This document shows positions 20,875 through 31,406 of a DNA stretch of 64,000 bases, piece by piece. The stretch is from positions 1,426,001 to 1,490,000 of the forward strand of contig NZ_JAUSUK010000002.1 in assembly GCF_030813515.1 (NCBI RefSeq). The letters run 5' to 3'. Both the position numbers and the translations under genes were made by a program. Origin of the DNA: Rhodopseudomonas julia. GTDB lineage: Bacteria > Pseudomonadota > Alphaproteobacteria > Rhizobiales > Afifellaceae. The notes beneath the pieces are model-generated. The model saw nothing but the letters and a program-made list of their open reading frames with translations. It was not told the origin of the DNA and ran no database searches. Each line of letters opens with the position of its first letter. Within the stretch, counting starts at the first letter, position 1.

Positions 20875-21480
20875 TCAACTCGCCTTCTCGTCCCCGGGCA
20901 GAACGTAGTCCGGCCCTTCCCACGGGGATAGAAAATCGAAACTCCGGAATTCCTGCTGCAGCTTTACCGGCTCGTAGACGACGCGCGCCTGCTCGTTGTC
21001 GTAGCGAACCTCGACGAAACCCGTCAGAGGGAAATCCTTGCGCAACGGATGACCCCGGAAACCGTAATCCGTCAGGATACGACGAAGGTCCGGATGGCCC
21101 GAGAAGAGAATGCCGTAAAGGTCGTAAGCCTCACGCTCAAACCAATCCGCTCCCGGGAATACCTCGGTGACAGACGGGACTGCGGTATTCTCGTCCGCCT
21201 GCACTTTTACGCGGATGCGTGCGTTCTGGCGCGGGCTCAAGAGATGATAGACGACATCGAAGCGGCGGCGGCGCGCAGGATAATCGACGCCGCACACATC
21301 GATGAAGCAGACGAATTGCAGCCGTGCATCATCGCGTAGGAAGCGCAGCGTCTGAACGATGTCGACCGGGTCGACGGTGATCGTCAATTCGCCATAGGCG
21401 ATGACGGAATCTTCCACGCGGTCGCCGAGATGTCCGGCAATGTGAGAGGCGATATCCGCCAGGCTTTCCGTGTCGGCCAT
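20875..21480 (-). CDS. nuoC: NADH-quinone oxidoreductase subunit C
   Basis: 30-kDa peripheral-arm subunit, 201 residues from ATG at 21480 ([14 protein letters not shown]). Family signatures are [24 protein letters not shown] and [48 protein letters not shown], quoted here only as landmarks ([22 protein letters not shown]). A GTG four codons earlier, overlapping the nuoB stop as GTGA, is an alternative start. NuoC and NuoD are separate genes here, as in alphaproteobacteria, not fused as in E. coli. Confidence 0.96.
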   Translation of the reverse strand: MADTESLADIASHIAGHLGDRVEDSVIAYGELTITVDPVDIVQTLRFLRDDARLQFVCFIDVCGVDYPARRRRFDVVYHLLSPRQNARIRVKVQADENTAVPSVTEVFPGADWFEREAYDLYGILFSGHPDLRRILTDYGFRGHPLRKDFPLTGFVEVRYDNEQARVVYEPVKLQQEFRSFDFLSPWEGPDYVLPGDEKAS

Positions 21481-21488
21481 CGTCTCTC

Positions 21489-22064
21489 TCACCGCTCAAT
21501 CGTGCCGGTGCGGCGGATCTTCTTCTGCAGAAGCAACACGCCATAAAGAAGCGCTTCCGCCGTCGGCGGACAACCGGGCACGTAGATGTCGACCGGAACG
21601 ACGCGGTCGCAGCCCCGCACCACGGAATAGGAATAATGGTAGTAGCCGCCGCCATTGGCGCATGAGCCCATGGAAATGACGTAGCGCGGCTCAGGCATCT
21701 GATCGTAGACCTTCCTGAGCGCCGGGGCCATTTTGTTGGTCAGCGTTCCTGCCACGATCATCACGTCCGACTGGCGCGGAGACGCGCGCGGCGCAAAGCC
21801 GAAACGCTCCACGTCATAGCGTGGGCCGGAGGTCTGCATCATCTCGATGGCGCAACAGGCGAGCCCGAAGGTCATCCACATCAACGAGCCCGTGCGCGAC
21901 CAGTTGATCAGCTCATCGGTCGAGGTGACGAGCCAACCTTTGTCGGCGAGCTCATTGTTGATCTCGCTGAAGAAGGGATCCCCCTGCCGCGTCAGCGTCG
22001 ACGAGCCTTCGCGCCCAAGAGGATGCGGGTCATCGATGCGCGGGCGAGCGTCGGTCAATCCCAT
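21489..22064 (-). CDS. nuoB: NADH-quinone oxidoreductase subunit B (cluster N2)
   Basis: Carries the terminal 4Fe-4S cluster N2 next to the quinone site, 191 residues from ATG at 22064 ([12 protein letters not shown]). Cluster ligands are in [11 protein letters not shown], the [11 protein letters not shown] motif and [11 protein letters not shown]. The start overlaps the end of nuoA by 10 bases. The frame is open further upstream, inside nuoA, but those codons belong to nuoA in another frame. Confidence 0.97.
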   Translation of the reverse strand: MGLTDARPRIDDPHPLGREGSSTLTRQGDPFFSEINNELADKGWLVTSTDELINWSRTGSLMWMTFGLACCAIEMMQTSGPRYDVERFGFAPRASPRQSDVMIVAGTLTNKMAPALRKVYDQMPEPRYVISMGSCANGGGYYHYSYSVVRGCDRVVPVDIYVPGCPPTAEALLYGVLLLQKKIRRTGTIER

Positions 22065-22420
22065 TCCAGAGCTCCCTTTTTCCATTCGTAGACGAAGCCA
22101 ATCGTAAGCACGGCGAGAAACACCATCATCGACCAGAAGCCGAACCAGCCGACGGTGTGGAACGCCACGGCCCATGGGAACAGAAAGGCCACTTCGAGAT
22201 CGAAGATGATGAACAAAATGGCGACCAGATAGAACCGCACATCGAATTTCATACGGGCATCATCGAAGGCGTTGAAGCCGCATTCGTAAGCCGACAGTTT
22301 CTCCGGATCCGGCGCCCTGTAGGCGACGATAAATGGAGAAACCAGCAACGCCAGGCCGATAACCAGCGCAAGCGCGATGAAGATGACGATGGGCAGATAG
22401 CTGAGAAGAAGCTCGTTCAT
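22055..22420 (-). CDS. nuoA: NADH-quinone oxidoreductase subunit A
   Basis: First gene of the complex I operon, a three-helix membrane subunit of 121 residues ([20 protein letters not shown]). The signature [21 protein letters not shown] and the following [15 protein letters not shown] are those of NuoA/ND3. A second ATG one codon upstream (22423) is also possible. A sigma70-like promoter is visible 31-58 bases upstream of the start. Confidence 0.97.
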   Translation of the reverse strand: MNELLLSYLPIVIFIALALVIGLALLVSPFIVAYRAPDPEKLSAYECGFNAFDDARMKFDVRFYLVAILFIIFDLEVAFLFPWAVAFHTVGWFGFWSMMVFLAVLTIGFVYEWKKGALEWD

Positions 22421-22450
22421 CATAACGACCGGGCCATCCCCGGTAGACGG

Positions 22451-22478
22451 TATGTATTGGCGCAAGTCAGAGCGTCAA
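22451..22478 (-). promoter_or_regulatory. Probable sigma70 promoter of the nuo operon
   Basis: On the minus strand TTGACG (complement of 22473-22478) is followed after 16 bases by TACATA (complement of 22451-22456). Transcription would start near 22444, leaving a short leader before the nuoA ATG at 22420. Position and match are good, but no experiment supports it. Confidence 0.5.
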
Positions 22479-22563
22479 TGGTTCATCCGGGTGCGGCGGA
22501 GGGGATTTTCCAATCGCACCGCTGTGTGAGTTAGACCGGAGCCCCGTCCTGCGCAACCCTGTC

Positions 22564-23268
22564 TCATCCACCAGCGCTCAGATAAAAGTACCGGCCGAGG
22601 CCGATGGTGAAGACGAGGTCACCATAGAGGGCATGTTCCAACCAAACCGGCCAGAAAGAGCGGGCTTGCGCATAGCGCCAGGCGAGAACGGCCCCCAAAA
22701 GCAAAGTCCCGCCCACCGAAATCGCGCTGCCGAAAATAATGTGGGCGAACGCAAAGAGGGCCGCGTTCGCCGCGATGGCGAGCTTCTCGTGATGCCCGAA
22801 GAGGCCGCGATAGCGATGGAAGAACCACACCCGGTAGATGAGCTCCTGCGGCAGCGCCGATAGGAGCGGATAAAGAACGACGATCAGGAGCCAGAGCTGC
22901 GGACGGAAGCGCGGCAGTCCAAAAAGCTCAGTCGGCAGAAGCCAGGCGGTGGCAGCCGTCAAAGAGGCCGCTGCGACGAGGAACAGAATCAGTATCTGGG
23001 GAAGGATGCCACGTCTCCAATGCCGCCGGAACGTCTCCTTCCAACGGAACGAGTGGTCAGCCGCGAGCATCAGAAGAATGGGCGGTAGCGTCGCTGTCAG
23101 CAACACCAAGAGGGGCATGTGCCAGTTGATCACCATCCAATGGATGGCAAGAGGCGCACCGAGATAGATGAGCGCCGCCTCCCCCGCCAGGCGGAACCGC
23201 AATTGCGGTGGAAATGTTTGCCTCGGCTCCACCCCTCGTCCGACCTCTTCCAGACATCCCTCTCGCAC
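22564..23268 (-). CDS. CPBP family intramembrane metalloprotease-like protein
   Basis: A polytopic membrane protein of about 234 residues with at least six hydrophobic segments. The region SALPQELIYRVWFFHRYRGL matches motif 1 of CPBP/Abi proteases (E-x3-R, with Gln replacing the first of the usual two Glu), followed by FAFAHIIFG (motif 2, FxxxH) and a downstream SVGGTLLLGAVLAWRY segment. Substrate and role are unknown. The start is uncertain: the frame begins with GTG at 23268 and another GTG lies 12 codons in. It follows the nuoA promoter region and is transcribed independently of it. Confidence 0.75.
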   Translation of the reverse strand: MREGCLEEVGRGVEPRQTFPPQLRFRLAGEAALIYLGAPLAIHWMVINWHMPLLVLLTATLPPILLMLAADHSFRWKETFRRHWRRGILPQILILFLVAAASLTAATAWLLPTELFGLPRFRPQLWLLIVVLYPLLSALPQELIYRVWFFHRYRGLFGHHEKLAIAANAALFAFAHIIFGSAISVGGTLLLGAVLAWRYAQARSFWPVWLEHALYGDLVFTIGLGRYFYLSAGG

Positions 23269-23433
23269 CCCGGAATTTATGGCGCGACCTGCCGGCGCCC
23301 ATAGTCATCGTTGACGGGACGTGGGCTGCTTCCAGCAAGGTACGCGCGTCGCAAGATTCGGTCCTTGAGAGAGAAAGAGAGGCAGAAACGGGGGATGACG
23401 GGGAGAAACCAGGAACGCCGTCAGGCCCCCTTC

Positions 23434-23465
23434 CCCGCCCGCATAAGATCTGCGGGCGGGAAAGG
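23434..23465. other. GC-rich hairpin downstream of the VWA-RTX gene
   Basis: A 10-bp stem, CCCGCCCGCA pairing with TGCGGGCGGG around a short TAAGATC loop, lies about 35 bases past the stop of the minus-strand VWA-RTX gene. It lacks a U-tract on either strand, so it may stabilise the mRNA end or act as a weak terminator. Confidence 0.4.
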
Positions 23466-23497
23466 CTGTTTCAGCGCAGGCGGCCAGTCCGGCGAAG

Positions 23498-24934
23498 TCA
23501 GAAATAAACGTCCGAGCTGCTGAACTCTCCAGCACTGATGCCGTCGATCGTGATGCTGCCGCCTTCGGCGAAATTGATGACGACATTGCCGGAGGCGTCG
23601 GTCGAAAGAGCAGCATCGAGTTCAGCCGAACTGCCGATCGAGGTCTCAGAGAGATCGATGTGATCACGCCCGTCCTCGAACCCATAGACAGTGTCATCGC
23701 CATTGTTGGATCCGGCGGCGTAGACGTCATACGAGTACGAATCGGATCCCAGATAGATCACGTCATTGCCCGAGCCACCGTAGATGACGTCGTCGTCCTC
23801 ACCGCCGAAGATCGTATCATCGCCCGCAGCGCCGTAGATCGTATCCGCACCGGCCCCGCCCGCAACCTCGTCATTGCCCGAACCTGCGCCGAGGATGTCG
23901 TCGTCCGCGCCGCCGACCAGAACATCGTGACCTGCTCCGATATAGGCCACATCTGAGCCACTCCCGCTGTAGATCACATCGCGAGACGCGTCGGAGCCTC
24001 CATAGATTGTGTCGTCGCCATCGCCGCCGTACAGGGAATCCGCGCCTGTTCCGCCGCCCAGGATGTCGTCGCCGTTGCCACCGCCGATGACATCATTGCC
24101 GGCGGCCCCATAGGCCTGGTCGGACCCGTCGCCGCTCCAAATCTTGTCGGCTTCTCCGCCTCCGAACATCACATCATTGCCGGAGCCGCCGAACTCCACG
24201 TCGTCGCCTGGTCCGCCGAAAATCTGATCGCTTCCGCCAGCCCCGGAGATCGTGTCGGCTCCGCCTCCGCCGATCAGAGTATCAAAGCCGATACCGCCGT
24301 TCAGCGCATCATCCCCAGAAGTGCCGGTGATAGGTTCGGTCCCGGTCAGGATCACCGAGAGAAGCGAATCAACGACGTCCTCGGTGGTTTCCGCTTCAAT
24401 CACACCGCCTCCGGTCGCGGATGCCAGGTCCTGGAAGGCCTCTTTGGTGCCACTGTCGATTCCAGAGCCGGAAACGCCGATGATGACGCCGTAGATCTGC
24501 ACATCCTGACCGTTGGCGAGTGACACCACTTCATCATGAAGATCAGTGTCTTTGGGAGGCGCGTCGCCGAACAGAATGATGCGTCGCGCTTCAGCTTCCG
24601 GGCGCCAGGCGCCAATATCGCCGTCGAGCGCATGGAGAAGACCTGCGTTGACGAGTTCCGGAAGGTCGCCCCCGCCGGATGCATAGAGGCTCTCAATCGC
24701 CTCGCGCGCCGCTGTCTCCCTTGCAGAAATGCTCGTATCGTTGGTGAAATTCAGAACAACCTCAGTATCCGGGTCGTTGTAAGCAACCAACGCAACGCGC
24801 GCATCAGTTGTGCCAGAGCCAAAAATCGCGTCGATAACAGACGTGACGCTTTCTTTTACAGTGTCGATCTCGTCCCACATGCTTCCAGTGGTATCGATCA
24901 CGAAGGTAATGTCCTGCTGAATGCTAATCGCCAT
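23498..24934 (-). CDS. VWA domain protein with RTX (calcium-binding) repeats, probable type I secretion substrate
   Basis: A 478-residue protein starting MAISIQQDIT, with GAGGGAA eight bases upstream. Residues about 7-197 form a von Willebrand A domain with an intact MIDAS (D14-x-T16-G17-S18) and an ILFGDAPPKD strand. Residues about 205-420 are about twenty glycine/aspartate nonapeptide repeats (GGxGxDxxx) that bind calcium once exported. There is no N-terminal signal peptide, and the C-terminus ends in small and acidic residues then VYF, as in type I secretion substrates. No ABC exporter or membrane fusion gene is next to it. Adhesion or matrix function is a guess. Confidence 0.85.
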   Translation of the reverse strand: MAISIQQDITFVIDTTGSMWDEIDTVKESVTSVIDAIFGSGTTDARVALVAYNDPDTEVVLNFTNDTSISARETAAREAIESLYASGGGDLPELVNAGLLHALDGDIGAWRPEAEARRIILFGDAPPKDTDLHDEVVSLANGQDVQIYGVIIGVSGSGIDSGTKEAFQDLASATGGGVIEAETTEDVVDSLLSVILTGTEPITGTSGDDALNGGIGFDTLIGGGGADTISGAGGSDQIFGGPGDDVEFGGSGNDVMFGGGEADKIWSGDGSDQAYGAAGNDVIGGGNGDDILGGGTGADSLYGGDGDDTIYGGSDASRDVIYSGSGSDVAYIGAGHDVLVGGADDDILGAGSGNDEVAGGAGADTIYGAAGDDTIFGGEDDDVIYGGSGNDVIYLGSDSYSYDVYAAGSNNGDDTVYGFEDGRDHIDLSETSIGSSAELDAALSTDASGNVVINFAEGGSITIDGISAGEFSSSDVYF

Positions 24935-25661
24935 GCTTGTTTCCCTCAGACGCAATATATAGTTCTTATTTTTAATAATTTTTTATCAGCCCTGTCTAGG
25001 CACATTCTAATTTTCGGAGCCTTCCCGCAAGCTGCGATAAGATCGGGCTTCGTATGACGCCATTCCGAGGCGGCGGGGCCTCCAAGACCGCCGCGATCCC
25101 GTCATTCGCCACGCATGTCCCGGGGCGGCGCCGCCTGCAATTCACCTCCGGCCGGACCGCATCACGATCGCGCCGGAACAGCAGCCCAGCGCGAGGAAGG
25201 TCCGATCACGACCATACCGCTCAATTGGAGACGCGAGCTGAGGAGCCCACAGAGCGTCACAGACGCGTTCGCGGGGCAGTGCCATAGATTTCCCGGGCGA
25301 GATTGAGATCGGCGCCCTGCGCGCTCCTGGCGGCCTGGACGGCTACGTGAAGGCGCAAAGCTGGTCAGCAGGACGCAGGACCAGACGAAACAGCCACAAC
25401 AATCCCGTCGCGCGATTCGCAATACGGTTTTTGCGATTCGATTCGCGGCGCCAGCCGCCGAACCGAATCGGCGACCAGCCGTGAGCCCTGGCCGCCGGGC
25501 AGCCGCGAATCGACGTCATCAGGGATGGCGCCTGGACATCAATCCGAACGCTATGGGCTGATCAATCGAGAAGATGAGGGTTTGGAGAATTCCGCCTTCG
25601 GGGGAGAGAGATGTTCTCTCTCCGGCGGACCTCTCAGACGTTGGTTGGGTCTGAGAAAAAA
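24935..25661. other. Gene-free region between the VWA-RTX gene and tRNA-Asp
   Basis: No supported gene in about 730 bases. The right-hand part of the VWA-RTX leader is AT-rich (24955-24990), consistent with its minus-strand promoter. Two hairpins lie beyond the tRNA-Asp 3' end: 25591-25629 (TCCGCC and GGAGAGAGA arms) and 25633-25655 (CTCAGAC/GTCTGAG). A third, bulged hairpin of CGATTCG arms is at 25439-25470. A plus-strand frame ending in an ARTRDLRRD-like peptide is only the antisense of the tRNA. Confidence 0.7.
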
Positions 25662-25738
25662 TGGCGGGAGTGACGGGGCTCGAACCCGCGACCTCCGGCG
25701 TGACAGGCCGGCACTCTAACCAACTGAGCTACACCCCC
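25662..25738 (-). tRNA. tRNA-Asp (GTC)
   Basis: A 77-nt cloverleaf on the minus strand. The acceptor stem GGGGGTG pairs with CACTCCC, the discriminator is G and CCA is encoded (25664-25662). The anticodon loop CTGTCAC gives GTC, and the T arm has the standard TTCGAGC loop. A run of six T follows the CCA. Confidence 0.96.
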
Positions 25739-25887
25739 GCGGGTGGCTTCGGGCCAGTGGTTCGGCCCTCAGCGAGACGGCGAGATAGGTGACTGCGCCG
25801 TCTGTGTCAAGCGAACACCGAACGATTGGTGAAGCTTTCTGAAGCCGGCGCCAGCAAGCCGTTGGTTGCAAGCTGGCTCCGGAATTG

Positions 25888-25963
25888 TGGTGGGCGGTGA
25901 CAGGCTCGAACTGCCGACCCTCTCGGTGTAAACGAGATGCTCTACCAACTGAGCTAACCGCCC
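25888..25963 (-). tRNA. tRNA-Val (TAC)
   Basis: A 76-nt cloverleaf on the minus strand with acceptor stem GGGCGGT/ACCGCCC, discriminator A and encoded CCA. The anticodon stem-loop CTCGTTTACACCGAG contains TAC, and the T loop is TTCGAGC. It lies 149 bases upstream of tRNA-Asp and downstream of hupB. Confidence 0.96.
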
Positions 25964-26036
25964 GCCGCCCCCCTGTATAAAGGGCGGTCGCTCATGACAA
26001 GTCTGTTGGAAGAGAATGGATTCCGTGAAGACGGAA

Positions 26037-26063
26037 TCGAAAAGGCCGAAGAAGTCGGCCTTT
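26037..26063 (-). terminator. Possible terminator of hupB
   Basis: A 9-bp stem, AAAGGCCGA (26041-26049) with TCGGCCTTT (26055-26063), lies 20 bases past the hupB stop. On the minus strand it is followed by only a short T stretch, so efficiency is uncertain. Confidence 0.5.
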
Positions 26064-26082
26064 CAACAAAACAGCGCCGCCG

Positions 26083-26358
26083 TCAGCTATTAACGGCATC
26101 CTTCAAGCCTTTGCCCGGCTTGAATTTGGCCTGCTTGGAAGCCTTGATTTCAATCTTTTCGCCGGTCTGCGGATTGCGGCCCGTGCTGGCTGCGCGTTCC
26201 GAAATGGCAAAGTTGCCGAAACCAAGCACGCGCACCTCTTCCCCCTTTTTGAGGGCATCCGTGATGCAGCCGAAAACGGCTTCCACAGCGTCCGTGGCCT
26301 GAGCCTTGGACAGATCCGTCTTCTCTGCCACCGCAGCGGCCAATTCACCCTTGTTCAT
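26083..26358 (-). CDS. hupB: DNA-binding protein HU
   Basis: Histone-like nucleoid protein of 91 residues that bends DNA as a dimer. MNKGELAAAVAEKTDLSKAQ and the beta-arm region GFGNFAISERAASTGRNPQTG with GEKIEIKAS are HU hallmarks. ATG at 26358 is chosen over the ATG two codons earlier because GGGAG is spaced 7 nt from it. It lies downstream of lon, with the lon terminator between them, an order conserved in alphaproteobacteria. Confidence 0.97.
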   Translation of the reverse strand: MNKGELAAAVAEKTDLSKAQATDAVEAVFGCITDALKKGEEVRVLGFGNFAISERAASTGRNPQTGEKIEIKASKQAKFKPGKGLKDAVNS

Positions 26359-26481
26359 TCTCATTCTCCCTTTGTCGAGATGGCGATTCTCTGCGTCACA
26401 TTAACGCCTGGGGCAAGCGCCAGAGCCCGGAAAATCTGCAAAATCTTCAAGAAAACTGGGCATTTCCGCAACTTTGAACGA

Positions 26482-26507
26482 CAAAACGGCCCGGAAGGTT
26501 CCGGGCC
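26482..26507 (-). terminator. Rho-independent terminator of lon
   Basis: On the minus strand GGCCCGGAA, a CC loop and TTCCGGGCC form a 9-bp stem 20 bases beyond the lon stop, followed by GTTTTG. It separates lon from hupB. Confidence 0.7.
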
Positions 26508-26526
26508 GCCTGAAGTTGAAGCGCAC

Positions 26527-28956
<2,430 letters not shown>

Positions 28957-29105
28957 GAGGATTCCTTCGCGTTCGCCGGTCGATCCGACGAAATCTCAGT
29001 GTAAAGAGTACTCGCTCACGGGATCACTTTTGGCGCAGACAAGATGACAAGCCACACACCTGGCACGACCATTCGAAGCGAGCTTGTTGCGTTACCCGGT
29101 TAGGT

Positions 29106-29129
29106 GGATAGGAGAGGCCCGGTTGTCAA
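29106..29129 (-). promoter_or_regulatory. Possible heat-shock-type promoter of lon
   Basis: On the minus strand TTGACA (complement of 29124-29129) is followed after 12 bases by CTATCC (complement of 29106-29111). The short spacer and C-rich -10 resemble RpoH promoters of alphaproteobacteria more than sigma70. It lies about 150 bases upstream of lon, in the clpX-lon gap. Confidence 0.3.
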
Positions 29130-29151
29130 CCTGAGGCCCCTCACCGCTTAC

Positions 29152-30432
29152 CTAGGCCGAGCGACCGGCGTTCTGCGTCTCGGAATGACGTTCCGAGTAA
29201 ATGTAGAGCGGACGTGCGCTGCCGTTGACCACGTCGCCGGAGATCACAACCTCCTCGACCCCATCGAGGCCTGGGAGGTCGAACATCGTCTCCAGAAGAA
29301 TCGCTTCCATGATGGAACGCAGGCCCCGAGCGCCCGTCTTGCGCTCGATCGCCTTACGGGCAATCGCCGCAAGCGCGTCCTCGTGGAACGTCAGCTCGAC
29401 ATTCTCCATCTCAAAGAGACGCTGGTACTGCTTCACCAGCGCATTCTTCGGCTCGGTCAGAATCGACACCAGAGCCGGCTCGTCGAGATCTTCAAGCGTC
29501 GCCACGACGGGCATACGCCCGACGAATTCCGGAATGAGACCGAACTTCAGCAGGTCCTCCGGCTCCACCTGGCTCAGAAGCTCGCCGATCTTACGATCGT
29601 CCGGCGAAGCGACGGTTGCGGAAAAGCCGATCGAAGTCTTGCGGCCGCGGTCGGAAATGATGCGATCAAGGCCGGCGAAGGCGCCGCCGCACACGAACAA
29701 AATGTTCGTCGTGTCGACCTGGAGGAATTCCTGCTGCGGGTGCTTACGTCCGCCCTGCGGCGGCACAGATGCAACCGTTCCTTCCATGATCTTCAGCAAG
29801 GCCTGCTGGACGCCTTCGCCCGACACGTCACGGGTGATCGAAGGATTGTCCGACTTGCGGGAGATCTTGTCGACCTCGTCGATATAGACGATGCCGCGCT
29901 GAGCGCGTTCCACGTTGTAGTCGGCGGCCTGAAGGAGCTTCAGGATGATGTTTTCGACATCCTCGCCGACATAGCCGGCTTCGGTCAGCGTCGTCGCATC
30001 CGCCATGGTGAAAGGCACATCAAGGATACGGGCCAACGTCTGCGCCAGCAGCGTCTTGCCGCAACCCGTCGGGCCGATCAGAAGAATATTGGACTTCGCC
30101 AGCTCCACATCATTGTTTCGTGCCGCATGGTTGAGGCGCTTGTAATGGTTGTGGACAGCGACAGAGAGCACCTTCTTGGCACCCGTCTGACCAATCACGT
30201 AGTCGTTGAGGACGTTGTAAATCTCTTGCGGCGAAGGCACACCGTCGCCGGACTTCACCAGCGAGGATTTGTTCTCCTCCCGGATGATGTCCATGCACAG
30301 CTCGACACACTCGTCGCAGATAAACACGGTCGGACCCGCGATGAGCTTCCGCACCTCGTGCTGGCTCTTGCCGCAGAAGGAGCAGTAGAGCGTGTTCTTA
30401 CTGTCCCCGCTGTTACCGCTGATTTTGCTCAT
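29152..30432 (-). CDS. clpX: ATP-dependent Clp protease ATP-binding subunit ClpX
   Basis: AAA+ unfoldase that feeds substrates to ClpP, 426 residues. It has the N-terminal zinc-binding domain (CSFCGKS and [10 protein letters not shown]), Walker [16 protein letters not shown], the pore loop [11 protein letters not shown], Walker [14 protein letters not shown] and the ClpP-binding loop region [15 protein letters not shown]. It lies 148 bases downstream of clpP. Confidence 0.98.
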   Translation of the reverse strand: MSKISGNSGDSKNTLYCSFCGKSQHEVRKLIAGPTVFICDECVELCMDIIREENKSSLVKSGDGVPSPQEIYNVLNDYVIGQTGAKKVLSVAVHNHYKRLNHAARNNDVELAKSNILLIGPTGCGKTLLAQTLARILDVPFTMADATTLTEAGYVGEDVENIILKLLQAADYNVERAQRGIVYIDEVDKISRKSDNPSITRDVSGEGVQQALLKIMEGTVASVPPQGGRKHPQQEFLQVDTTNILFVCGGAFAGLDRIISDRGRKTSIGFSATVASPDDRKIGELLSQVEPEDLLKFGLIPEFVGRMPVVATLEDLDEPALVSILTEPKNALVKQYQRLFEMENVELTFHEDALAAIARKAIERKTGARGLRSIMEAILLETMFDLPGLDGVEEVVISGDVVNGSARPLYIYSERHSETQNAGRSA

Positions 30433-30580
30433 CGGTCACCTCTCCGGTGGACCAGCGCGCCATCGCGGCGCCTGGCACGAGGCGCTGCCGCTGAGCGGCA
30501 CGCCCCTTTCATCGAACATCTTTGGCCGTACGGTTTCAAGATAAACTTAACAGCTTCTAGCCTGCGTGACGCTTGCAACG

Positions 30581-31213
30581 TCAACCTTGCCCCTCGGTCT
30601 CCGTCATCGCTCGGCTCGTGATCACGCGATCGATCAATCCGAACTCCTGCGCCTGCTCAGCCGTCATGAAATAGTCACGATCGAGCGTCCGCTCAACCGT
30701 CTCATAGTTCTGACCTGTGTGCTTGACGTAGATTTCGTTCAGCCGGCGCTTCATTTTGATAATATCCTCGGCGTGGCGTTCGATATCCGAGGCCTGTCCC
30801 TGAAAGCCGCCCGAGGGCTGGTGCACCATGATGCGGGCATTGGGAACGGCAAAACGCATATCCTTTTCACCGGCGCACAGAAGCAGAGAGCCCATCGAGG
30901 CGGCCTGCCCGATGCACAAGGTCGACACAGCCGGCTTGATGAACTGCATCGTGTCGTACATCGCAAAGCCGGAGGTAACGACGCCACCCGGCGAATTGAT
31001 GTAGAGGCTGATCTCCTTTTTAGGGTTCTCCGCCTCCAGGAAAAGGAGCTGGGCACAGACGAGGGTCGCCATGTGATCCTCGATCATGCCCGTCACGAAA
31101 ATGATGCGCTCCTTCAGAAGGCGCGAAAAGATATCGTAGGCGCGCTCACCCCGGTTGGTCTGCTCCACGACCATGGGGACGAGGTTCATGTAGGTTTCAA
31201 CGGGATCTTTCAT
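30581..31213 (-). CDS. clpP: ATP-dependent Clp protease proteolytic subunit ClpP
   Basis: Serine protease of 210 residues that assembles into the tetradecameric chamber. The catalytic triad is S106 ([11 protein letters not shown]), H131 (IMVHQPSGG) and D180 (TLDRDYFM). ATG at 31213 ([18 protein letters not shown]) fits the family; the frame extends 12 codons upstream into the leader. A sigma70-like promoter and a leader hairpin are visible between it and tig. Confidence 0.98.
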   Translation of the reverse strand: MKDPVETYMNLVPMVVEQTNRGERAYDIFSRLLKERIIFVTGMIEDHMATLVCAQLLFLEAENPKKEISLYINSPGGVVTSGFAMYDTMQFIKPAVSTLCIGQAASMGSLLLCAGEKDMRFAVPNARIMVHQPSGGFQGQASDIERHAEDIIKMKRRLNEIYVKHTGQNYETVERTLDRDYFMTAEQAQEFGLIDRVITSRAMTETEGQG

Positions 31214-31228
31214 GGAAGGCCTTTGCTC

Positions 31229-31248
31229 TGCCCGCGACAGCGCGGGCA
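31229..31248 (-). other. Hairpin in the clpP leader
   Basis: On the minus strand TGCCCGCG, a CTGT loop and CGCGGGCA make a perfect 8-bp GC-rich stem ending 15 bases before the clpP ATG, just upstream of the ribosome binding site. It could influence translation or RNA stability. Confidence 0.5.
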
Positions 31249-31267
31249 CGGGGATACGATTCGTCCT

Positions 31268-31295
31268 AATTTAGGGGTTCTTAGCAATCTGCCAA
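31268..31295 (-). promoter_or_regulatory. Probable promoter of clpP
   Basis: On the minus strand TTGGCA (complement of 31290-31295) and TAAATT (complement of 31268-31273) are separated by 16 bases. The site lies downstream of the tig terminator and about 55 bases before the clpP ATG. Confidence 0.45.
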
Positions 31296-31327
31296 AGCCC
31301 CGTAAAACATGACGCCCCTCTTGGCGG

Positions 31328-31352
31328 AAAAAAGGCCGCGCAATGCGCGGCC
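31328..31352 (-). terminator. Rho-independent terminator of tig
   Basis: On the minus strand GGCCGCGC, an ATT loop and GCGCGGCC form an 8-bp stem followed by six T. It lies 55 bases after the tig stop and isolates tig from clpP. Confidence 0.88.
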
Positions 31353-31406
31353 TGCGTGGTGCGGTGACGCAGGGTCGTCTGCGCCACACGCCGTTTCAGT
31401 CACCAA

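Noticed and set aside
20603-20923. A 106-codon minus-strand frame across the nuoC-nuoD spacer
   Set aside because: It overlaps both neighbours, has no ribosome binding site that I can see and no domain; kept only as an unexplained spacer.
23700-24320. Regular DNA repeats that might be a CRISPR array
   Set aside because: They are degenerate 27-bp units encoding RTX nonapeptides in one open frame, with no conserved repeat and no unique spacers.
25633-25655. CTCAGAC/GTCTGAG hairpin as an intrinsic terminator
   Set aside because: On the plus strand it is followed by A, and on the minus strand the T-run precedes the stem, so neither orientation gives a U-tract after the hairpin.
25525-25719. A plus-strand frame ending in an ARTRDLRRD-like peptide
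   Set aside because: This peptide is the well-known false translation of the antisense strand of a tRNA; the tRNA-Asp gene explains it.
29104-30621. A 505-codon plus-strand open frame covering clpX
   Set aside because: It is antisense to clpX, which has all ClpX motifs; long shadow frames are common opposite GC-rich genes. The product has no domain and is His/Arg/Asp-rich.
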